A stretch of DNA of 64,000 nt from Ligilactobacillus pobuzihii E100301 = KCTC 13174 (GTDB lineage: Bacteria > Bacillota > Bacilli > Lactobacillales > Lactobacillaceae). The notes under the pieces were generated by a model that saw only the letters and a program-made list of their open reading frames with translations, was not told where the DNA came from and did no database searches. Shown here piece by piece: positions 1-7,374 of this stretch. The stretch is taken from the NCBI RefSeq assembly GCF_000349725.1, contig NZ_KB714693.1, forward strand, positions 279,770 to 343,769. Direction: 5' to 3'. The position numbers were made by a program, and so were the translations under genes. Every line of letters begins with the position of its first letter. Within the stretch, counting starts at the first letter, position 1.

Positions 1-994
1 GGCGCCAGCGATCGGACCTACATTTTCAGGTTGGTTATTACAAAACTATTCTTGGAGAATGCTATTTTTGTCGATCATGCCAATTTCAGTTTTGGTTTTG
101 ATCTTGGGCTATTTTACTCTAAGAAAGGTTTTACCAACAGAAAAAGCACCAATCGATTGGTCGTCGGTTTTGATGTCGATCATTGGTTTTGGTTCTATGT
201 TATTTGGTTTCTCATCCGTTGGTAATTATAGTTGGACAGATCCGATCGTGTATGTAACTTTGATCATTGGTGTAATTTTCGTGGCTTTCTTTGTTTGGCG
301 TTCACTTAAGATCAATAATCCATTATTGGAGTTTAAAGTTTTTAAGCACTCAGACTACACGTTGTCTGTTATTTTGGTAGCTGTAGCTTTCATGTCGATG
401 AATGGTTTTACTTTGATTTTGCCACTGTATTTACAGACCATTAGGGGAGAATCTCCGTTAGTTTCAGGATTAACTTTGTTACCTGGTGCGATCGTGATCG
501 GGTTAATGAACCCTGTAACTGGGCGGATCTTTGACCGAATGGGGGGTCGTAATATGGCGATCACAGGAATGTTTTTATTGACCGCGACGACAGCGACATT
601 TATTCCGGTGACTGATGAAACGCCAATTTCTTATTTAGTAGTATTCTATATGGTCCGAATGTTTGGGATATCTATGGTCACCATGCCGACAACAACGACG
701 GGTATCAATGCCTTGCCCCTTAATTTGATCGGTTCTGGTACGGTCGTTAATAATACGATCCGTCAAGTTTTTGCTTCAATGGGAACGGCGATCTTAGTTT
801 CAGTGATGTCTAATATTACATTAAACAATTCTCCTGCACAGACTGTTATGTCACAAACTCCGGTCTTATTTAAAAAATTGTCATTACAAGCTAATATCGT
901 TGGTTTTAGGTATGCTTTTGTGATTTCTACTAGTTTTGCCTTAGTTGGTTTTATCTTGTCGTTCTTCTTGAAGTCTGATAAGGAGGCGCTATAA
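1..994 (+). CDS. DHA2-family MFS multidrug exporter, 3' part
   Basis: The gene enters from before the window; the open frame runs from base 2. The first residues read as the conserved MFS motif C region (GPTFSGWLLQ), followed by WRMLF, typical of the EmrB/QacA (DHA2, 14-TM) drug:H+ antiporters. The rest is a string of hydrophobic helices with an RIFDRMGGR loop between helices. The gene ends with TAA directly touching the ATG of the next gene, so the two are co-transcribed. Family is seen with confidence; the substrate cannot be told from sequence. Confidence 0.9.
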   Translation, partial: APAIGPTFSGWLLQNYSWRMLFLSIMPISVLVLILGYFTLRKVLPTEKAPIDWSSVLMSIIGFGSMLFGFSSVGNYSWTDPIVYVTLIIGVIFVAFFVWRSLKINNPLLEFKVFKHSDYTLSVILVAVAFMSMNGFTLILPLYLQTIRGESPLVSGLTLLPGAIVIGLMNPVTGRIFDRMGGRNMAITGMFLLTATTATFIPVTDETPISYLVVFYMVRMFGISMVTMPTTTTGINALPLNLIGSGTVVNNTIRQVFASMGTAILVSVMSNITLNNSPAQTVMSQTPVLFKKLSLQANIVGFRYAFVISTSFALVGFILSFFLKSDKEAL

Positions 995-1504
995 ATGGGG
1001 ATTGCATTACTTTTTATCAGTGTTTTGCTATTTGCATATTGCATGATTTTTATTGAGAGTGGTCCAGCTAAATATATATGGGTCACAGGTAGCGTGCTCT
1101 TATTAGCGGTTGTTTCAGTTACCTTGATTTTGAATGATACTAATCATTTTGGAATGAAGCAGATCTCAAAAACACAGGAACAAAAATTAACGTCGAGTGT
1201 AAAAAGCGATGGGCCTGAAAAGTTACTTTATAAAAAATTGGGTAATGGTCAAGAAAAAATTTATTATTATCGTACTAAAAATGATAATTCCAGAAAACTG
1301 AAGAAAACTGACCCGATGACAACTAAAGTCAGAGTTAAGCGTTCTTCAGCTAACAAACTTAAAGTTGTCAAAAACTATTGGGTTTATAAAAATAGTTGGA
1401 CTAAAGTCTTTTTTGCTGGAGGTCAACCTAATCACCAATTTATTGATCAGCACGATACTTTTTTGGTAGATAGTAGTTGGCAACTTGTGGAGACAAAAAG
1501 ATAA
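995..1504 (+). CDS. DUF4811 membrane protein
   Basis: A 169-residue protein with two N-terminal membrane helices (about residues 1-20 and 28-46), then NDTNHFGMK and a basic soluble domain rich in K, Y and W. The NDxxHFGMK stretch and the position directly behind a DHA2 exporter match the DUF4811 proteins of lactobacilli as I know them. An AAGGAGG lies at the end of the exporter gene. It probably assists or modifies the exporter; no biochemical function is known to me. Confidence 0.72.
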   Translation: MGIALLFISVLLFAYCMIFIESGPAKYIWVTGSVLLLAVVSVTLILNDTNHFGMKQISKTQEQKLTSSVKSDGPEKLLYKKLGNGQEKIYYYRTKNDNSRKLKKTDPMTTKVRVKRSSANKLKVVKNYWVYKNSWTKVFFAGGQPNHQFIDQHDTFLVDSSWQLVETKR

Positions 1505-1530
1505 GAACAAGAGTTTTTAAAATAAAAAAA

Positions 1531-1562
1531 GAGGAGACGTTAGATCTGACGTCTCTTTTTTT
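1531..1562 (+). terminator. Rho-independent terminator of the exporter operon
   Basis: Stem GAGACGT (1534-1540) pairs with ACGTCTC (1549-1555), followed by a T run. It closes the exporter/DUF4811 operon. Confidence 0.9.
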
Positions 1563-1601
1563 GTGCTTGAAAAATAAAAATGAGAGACTAGATCAATGGG
1601 A

Positions 1602-1873
1602 GTAAGTAGGACAAATGTAAATGTGTAGCAAAGTTGGTTCAAGTAAGTGTTACAAACGAGAATGTGCTTCAAAGTTAGAGAATGTAAGCAACACAAACAG
1701 AAATGTGATACTAAGTGGACTATAGTAAGTATTATAAAAGTGAATGTGACACGGAGTCGACATTAGTAAGTATCATAACTAGAAATGTAACATCAAGTTA
1801 ATGAAACTTTGCAGTACAAATGGAAATGCAAGACAGAATCAGAGAAAGTAAGTGTCACAAATGGAATGTTTTT
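1602..1873. repeat. Degenerate tandem repeat, 41-bp period, about 6.6 units
   Basis: Units begin at 1602, 1643, 1684, 1725, 1766, 1807 and 1848, exactly 41 bp apart each time. Each starts GTAAG (unit 1807 has lost this), carries ACAAA-like sequence at unit positions 10-14 and AATG at 19-22. The last unit loses the pattern after about 26 bp. A faint eighth unit (AAAATG in phase) may overlap the terminator at 1561-1601. Since 41 is not a multiple of 3 and stops are present in the frames, the stretch is not coding. Copies differ at many positions but contain no net length change, which is unusual for neutral decay. Confidence 0.85.
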
Positions 1874-1956
1874 GGCAGGTATCTAAAGTCGCATAAGTTT
1901 AGCTATAAAGTGTACAATATTAGTAGTAACAACAGTGCTGAAGGGAGCAAGATACG

Positions 1957-4900
1957 ATGACGGGGACTTATTTCGGGATTCATAATCATACAGCGATGGG
2001 ATCCAATAATCGCTTTTTAGATTCGATCAATGAAGTCGATGAAATTATTGAAGCAGCCTATTCTAAAGGTTTGGCTGGGATCTCTTTAAGTGATCATCAG
2101 ACACTGAGTAGCCATGTTCAAGCAGAAAAGTTCTTAAATACACACCAGGAAAAACTGGGGGATTTTAAGGTTGCTTATGGTGACGAAATTTATTTAGTCG
2201 AACGACAAGCAGTAGAACAAGCGCGTGAAAATAAAGAAACATTACCATTTTATCATTTTGTACTAACGGCCAAAAATGAACACGGTTACCACTTTTTAAG
2301 ACAACTTACGACGCAAGCATGGATGGATAGTTTCTTTATGCGCGGTATGCGTCGTTTACCCACATATTGGGATTGGTTAGAGGCAAATTTACCTGCTTAC
2401 CGAGGGGATATTATTGCTTCAACGGCCTGTTTAGGCTCACAACTATCACAAATTATTTTAAATAGTTCTAAACAACAAGCACGGCAATTAGTTGATCGGT
2501 TAAGCCAATTATTTGGGTTAGAAAATCTATACTTTGAGATTATGCCAGCAGATACACCGGATCAAGTAACAGTTAACAAGGCTTTGATAGAACTTTCTCA
2601 AGAAACCGGTATCAAATACTTGATTTCAACTGATGCCCACTATGTAGATCTGCGTGACCAACAAAGCCATGAAACTTTTTTGAAATCAGAAAATCAAGCA
2701 CGCGATGTTAAAGGATTCTACTCATATGCCTACTTATTTTCTAAAGAAGAATTAAACGATTATCTGCCCGAAGATGTGATCGAAATAGGGACAAAAAATT
2801 CGTTAGAGTTATTAGAGCAAATCGAAACTTATAGTTTGAAACATATACAAGAAATTCCGGCCACACGCCTGCCGCATTTCAGACAAGTTGACAAAAATAA
2901 GTTAGATATTAAATTGGCTGACTATCCGGCTATCAGCTATTTTTTTGAATCTAACGAAATAGCTGATCAATACTTTTTACGGTTGTTGATCGATGCAATG
3001 AAAGAAAAACAGCAGTCATTTGACCAGAAACATTTACAAAGGATCGATGCCGAGTTAAACGCAATCAAGGTAGTCAGTGAGTATCTGGGTGCGCCACTGT
3101 CACAATACTTTTTGACGATGCGTAAGTTGTTGCAGATCGTCTGGGATACGGGTTCTTTAGTAGGTCCTGGTCGTGGGTCAGTCGGTTGTTTTTATACGGC
3201 CTATCTTTTGGATATTACACAAATCGATCCAATCAAATATGAATTACCATATTGGCGTTTTTTGTCTGCAGAAAGAGCGGATGATCTGCCAGATGTTGAT
3301 ACGGATACTGAAGGTGCCAAACGTGGTGACATCATCGAAGCCTTTAAAAATTATTTTGGTAATGATCATGTGTTAAATTTCTGTACCTTTAATACTCAGG
3401 CATCGGCTTCAACGGTTTTGACAGCTTGTCGCGGCTTGGAAGTTGATTTACGAGAATCACGAAATCTGATTAATTTGTTACCCAAAGAAAGAATGGTCGC
3501 ATGGCCGATCAAAGATTCTTTGTATGGTAACAAAGACAAAGGTCGGCGTCCTGCCCAAGATTTTATTGCGGCAGTAGAAAAAGTTCCACATTTGAAAGAA
3601 ACAATGTTACAAATTGAAGGATCAGTACGTGGGATCTCGCAACATGCTTCAGGAGTATTGATCACTAATGAACCATATACAGAACATAATGCGATGATGA
3701 AGACACAGTCTGGATTAGAAGTTACGCAATATGATGCGGATGATAGTGCTTATCAGGGTGGTTTAAAGTACGATATTTTAACTTTAAATGCTTTGGATCG
3801 TATTCATGAAGCAATGCGTTTATTGTTACGTGATCAAAAAATCGAGTGGCAAGGAGATCTGAAGTCGACATATGATAAATATTTCGCAGTGGATCGTTTA
3901 GAAATGGATGTACCTGAGATGTTTGATATGCTATTCGATGGTGAAATTATCAATGCCTTTGAGTTTAGTAGTATGACGGGACGACGAACGCTGCTTAAGA
4001 TGAACGCGCGGACTTTTGATCAACTGGTGGCTGCTAATGCGTTAATGCGTCTGACGGTGGCAGAAGGCGAACAGCCGATCGATCGTTACTTGCGTTATCG
4101 TGATGATTTGTCCGAGTGGGACACTGACATGGAAAAATATGGTTTAAATACGGATGAGATCACTTTAATGAAACAACATCTACAGAAATTTTATGGTGTT
4201 TGTTACTCGCAAGAAACGTTAATGGCCTTGACGATGGACCCACAAATTACTGGTTTTACTTTAGTGGAAGCTAATCGATTACGGAAATCGATTGCTAAAA
4301 AAAATCAAGAATTATATGAGCAAGAAAAAAAACATTTCTATGAAAAAGGTCAAAACTTAGGGACATCCGAGGCTTTATTGAACTATGTCTGGGATAGCTG
4401 TGCTGAACCAGCTAAATATTATAGTTTCAACTTAGCCCATGGAACAACCTATACTTTGGTTTTGATGGTTGAAATGAACATCGCTTACCGCTTTGGAGCA
4501 GTTTATTGGAAAACTGCTTGTTTGTCAGTTAATAGTGGTATTTATGGCGATGTCTTTACTGGTGCCGACTATGCTAAAGTCAGTCGTGCGATCGGGCAAA
4601 TGCCAGGAGTTGTAGTTAATCCTGATATAAATCGCTCTGATTATGGATTTTTACCCGATAGTGAAAGAGGACGGATCTTATTTGGCTTATATCCGATCGT
4701 GGGTATCGGTAAGGATGATGCACAAAATATTATTGATAACCGGCCATACGATTCAGTGGAAGATTTCTTGACTAAAACTGAGATGACTCCTAAAAAAACG
4801 GTGACCTTGGTTAAGGCAGGTTGTTTTGATAGTTTGAATGAAAATCGGCGTAAGGTAATGGAAGATCTAGTGCGTGCAGTTACACCGCAAAAGAAAAAGT

Positions 4901-5703
4901 TAACGACCGTACAAGTTCCAAAAATTGCTGCTGATATACCTGCGAAATACCAAGGCCAAGTTGAATTAGTTTTATTTCGAAATAAAATTACCGGACGAAA
5001 TAAAGTTCCGATGAATGAACAGATAAAGCAGCAGTTTTTCGACAGATACGAGCAGGCTTATTCAGCTGAGGCGCCCGATGGTTGGACAGCCAATGATGGA
5101 AAATTATCGATCGATGTTAAACAGTTTGATAAATGGTATAACAAACAGATCAAAGGTCTGAAGGCTTGGTTGAAAACTGAAGAGGCAGTTAGCATCGAAG
5201 CACGCCAAAATATGCGTGAGTTTTGGAAAGAAAATTGTGTGGGCAATGAGGCTTCCTGGGAAATGGAGGCTCTCTCGTTTTATGTTAAAAAACATGAGTT
5301 GGAATATACAACGATTCCAGAATTATATCATGCAGTTGATTTCAATTCATTAGGCGATGAACCAACAGCGATCGGTTGGACTAGTGGTAAGGGCCAGGCT
5401 CGTCCACAATATCAACGAAATGTAATTGCAGGAACGGTGATCGATAAAGACCCGCGTAAGAATATCATTTTTTTATTAACAAAAACGGGGATCGTTAATG
5501 TTAGGGTTGGTAAATATAACTACCGTAAATATGACAAACGAACCAAAGAAAGTCAGTCGTGGTTTGAAAGAGGAACTAAATTATTGGTAGTAGGGTACCG
5601 CAGAAATGGTGATTACTATGCAAGTGCAACTAAGAGCAAATATAAAGCGCCGTTAATGAAAATTAAAGGTTACGGACAAAAGGCCTGGGTCAAAGAAAAA
5701 TGA
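1957..5703 (+). CDS. DnaE-like DNA polymerase III alpha subunit with PHP domain (phage-type paralogue)
   Basis: 1248 residues. The N-terminal PHP domain (about 1-290) keeps metal-ligand-type residues: HNH near the start, SDH about residue 46, GDE, a Cys in STACLGS, and STDAH about 220. The palm follows with GPGRGSVG (about 405), the two-Asp motif PDVDTD (D446, D448) and a third acidic residue in LKYDIL (D606), so the polymerase site looks intact. A helix-hairpin-helix-like region and an OB-like C-terminal part are plausible. It is longer than, and only partly like, a housekeeping DnaE; it recalls the DnaE-like enzymes of phages such as SPbeta YorL. It stands alone, with a GAAGGGAG ribosome site before ATG. 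Likely a second, accessory polymerase. Confidence 0.82.
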   Translation: MTGTYFGIHNHTAMGSNNRFLDSINEVDEIIEAAYSKGLAGISLSDHQTLSSHVQAEKFLNTHQEKLGDFKVAYGDEIYLVERQAVEQARENKETLPFYHFVLTAKNEHGYHFLRQLTTQAWMDSFFMRGMRRLPTYWDWLEANLPAYRGDIIASTACLGSQLSQIILNSSKQQARQLVDRLSQLFGLENLYFEIMPADTPDQVTVNKALIELSQETGIKYLISTDAHYVDLRDQQSHETFLKSENQARDVKGFYSYAYLFSKEELNDYLPEDVIEIGTKNSLELLEQIETYSLKHIQEIPATRLPHFRQVDKNKLDIKLADYPAISYFFESNEIADQYFLRLLIDAMKEKQQSFDQKHLQRIDAELNAIKVVSEYLGAPLSQYFLTMRKLLQIVWDTGSLVGPGRGSVGCFYTAYLLDITQIDPIKYELPYWRFLSAERADDLPDVDTDTEGAKRGDIIEAFKNYFGNDHVLNFCTFNTQASASTVLTACRGLEVDLRESRNLINLLPKERMVAWPIKDSLYGNKDKGRRPAQDFIAAVEKVPHLKETMLQIEGSVRGISQHASGVLITNEPYTEHNAMMKTQSGLEVTQYDADDSAYQGGLKYDILTLNALDRIHEAMRLLLRDQKIEWQGDLKSTYDKYFAVDRLEMDVPEMFDMLFDGEIINAFEFSSMTGRRTLLKMNARTFDQLVAANALMRLTVAEGEQPIDRYLRYRDDLSEWDTDMEKYGLNTDEITLMKQHLQKFYGVCYSQETLMALTMDPQITGFTLVEANRLRKSIAKKNQELYEQEKKHFYEKGQNLGTSEALLNYVWDSCAEPAKYYSFNLAHGTTYTLVLMVEMNIAYRFGAVYWKTACLSVNSGIYGDVFTGADYAKVSRAIGQMPGVVVNPDINRSDYGFLPDSERGRILFGLYPIVGIGKDDAQNIIDNRPYDSVEDFLTKTEMTPKKTVTLVKAGCFDSLNENRRKVMEDLVRAVTPQKKKLTTVQVPKIAADIPAKYQGQVELVLFRNKITGRNKVPMNEQIKQQFFDRYEQAYSAEAPDGWTANDGKLSIDVKQFDKWYNKQIKGLKAWLKTEEAVSIEARQNMREFWKENCVGNEASWEMEALSFYVKKHELEYTTIPELYHAVDFNSLGDEPTAIGWTSGKGQARPQYQRNVIAGTVIDKDPRKNIIFLLTKTGIVNVRVGKYNYRKYDKRTKESQSWFERGTKLLVVGYRRNGDYYASATKSKYKAPLMKIKGYGQKAWVKEK

Positions 5704-5901
5704 ATGGAACAAAACAATGTGTTTAAAAGGCGAGTACTAGTAGATTTTAACTTTAAGCCGTGTTTTTTGCGATTTGAGGTTAAAGGTAGCTAGACGTAAG
5801 CTTTTGTGTGGAAAAATTATCCTGAAAATTAACACACCTTGTTAAAAAATAAAGTACATTACGATGAAAATTATCTGTCATGTAAAGAGGATGGTATAAA
5901 G

Positions 5902-6873
5902 ATGGATATTATTAAACCAGCTAGACTAAAACCTGGCGATGAAATTAGGGTAGTGGCACCGAGTGATTCCTTACAAAGAGTCGGTGGAATGCAGGCTAAT
6001 TTAGGCGCGAAAAAAAAGTTAGAAGAATGGGGCTATCACGTAACTTTTGGTGACAACGTTAATGAAATGGATATGCAAGGATCATCGAGCATTACTTCAC
6101 GAGTTAGTGATCTACACCAAGCGTTTGCCGATAAAAATGTTAAGGCAGTATTGTCAGTGATTGGTGGCGAAACTTCAAATGAATTGCTGCCTTACCTTGA
6201 TTATGAGCTGATTGATAAAAATCCCAAGATCATGTGTGGTTTTTCTGATTTTACCGCTTTGTGTAATGCTATTACTGCTCAAACAGGGCTTGTGACGTAC
6301 TACGGTCCAGCTTATGCAACCTTGAAAATGACAGGAAAACAAGGCGACTACCAAGATCGATATTGGCATCAAGTCCTGAGTCATAGCGGACAAATAAAGC
6401 TACAAGCATCTAAAACTTGGACTAGCGATGCTTGGTTTGATGATTCTATTAAACACCATTATCGAACAAATGACTGGAAAGTCTATAACTCGGGTATCGC
6501 TGAAGGGATCACAGTCGGTGGTAATTTAAATACATTATATTTATTACAAGGGACACCTTACCAGCCAATACTTGATGACCGAATAATTTTGGGTGAATTT
6601 TCAGAAGCAGGGAACTGGAAGGAACTCTCGCGTCTTTTAGCCTCACTATTACAGGTTGCGCCACACCTCAAAGCTTTAGTTTTGGGACGTTTTCCTAAAG
6701 AAACGGAAATGACTAAGGAGAGACTTTTCTATATTTTGGATAAATTTCCACAATTTAAAAAAATCCCAGTTCTTTATAACGTTAATATTGGTCATACCCA
6801 GCCGATTATGACTATCCCGCTTGGTGCAGAAGTTGAGGTAGATACTAGAAAAAAAGAGATCACAATTATTTAA
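5902..6873 (+). CDS. S66 family peptidase (LD-carboxypeptidase / MccF-like)
   Basis: 323 residues from the ATG at 5902, chosen because AAAGAGG lies about 11 bases upstream; a TTG at 5839 would add 21 residues without family resemblance. The start KPGDEIRVVAPSDS, the nucleophile-type motif CGFSDFTAL and the late NIGHTQP with the catalytic-type His are S66 hallmarks. Members cleave murein tetrapeptides at an L,D bond, or peptide-nucleotide antibiotics (MccF). The sequence looks nearer to MccF-type members, but this cannot be settled by eye. A single gene ended by a repeat element. Confidence 0.85.
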   Translation: MDIIKPARLKPGDEIRVVAPSDSLQRVGGMQANLGAKKKLEEWGYHVTFGDNVNEMDMQGSSSITSRVSDLHQAFADKNVKAVLSVIGGETSNELLPYLDYELIDKNPKIMCGFSDFTALCNAITAQTGLVTYYGPAYATLKMTGKQGDYQDRYWHQVLSHSGQIKLQASKTWTSDAWFDDSIKHHYRTNDWKVYNSGIAEGITVGGNLNTLYLLQGTPYQPILDDRIILGEFSEAGNWKELSRLLASLLQVAPHLKALVLGRFPKETEMTKERLFYILDKFPQFKKIPVLYNVNIGHTQPIMTIPLGAEVEVDTRKKEITII

Positions 6874-6908
6874 GTCCTATTTTAAATGAGACATGTATTA
6901 AAAATAAG

Positions 6909-7105
6909 AGAGTAAAACAAAAGATGTTTTGAAGCTAGTTTGTAACGATGATTGTGTTATTTTGGGTCGTAGCAAAGAAACAGGATCATTGTTACAGTAA
7001 GTATTCAGTCTTTTAAAACATGTTTAAGGGCCTTTGATCTACCTCTATTTTATGGGGTAGATTAAAGGCCCTTTTAGAATTGCACAACTAATTATGGCAC
7101 AAGCC
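6909..7105 (+). repeat. Interspersed multi-hairpin element, subtype A
   Basis: Begins GAGAGTAAAACAAAAGATG and ends in CTAATTATGGCACAAGCC. It contains an internal inverted arm around GTAACGATGATTGTG (its right arm shortened) and a terminator-like hairpin AAGGGCCTTTGATCTAC / GTAGATTAAAGGCCC (7026-7072). Same family as the copies at 20155, 25892, 27859, 36002, 45143 and 54754. It sits just 3' of the S66 gene and probably serves as its terminator. Confidence 0.75.
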
Positions 7106-7374
7106 CCGTATTTTTTAGTCACCATCTCAAGTTAAAAACTGAGCAAAACGTTGATTAACGCTTTTTTATGATGATAGCGTTCCCTAAATGAGACAGTTTT
7201 TATATCTGTCGCATTTTGATACAAATAAATAAAATTAACTCTATATTCTTTTTTCAAGCTAACTATAATAAAAAGCATTGCTTCAATTATCGGGAACTTC
7301 CAGAGTCTTAAATTTATTTTATGAATGTTAATATCTGGACGTTCACAAATGTAGAGTGGAGGTAAAGAGAGGTT
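7106..7374. other. Leader region of the MMPL gene
   Basis: AT-rich, no coding potential seen. TATAAT at 7264-7269 is a possible -10 box but no good -35 lies at the right distance. GTGGAGG before 7375 is the ribosome site. Confidence 0.4.

Noticed and set aside
1602-1873. CRISPR array
   Set aside because: The whole 41-bp unit is repeated and degenerate; there are no unique spacers and no cas genes.
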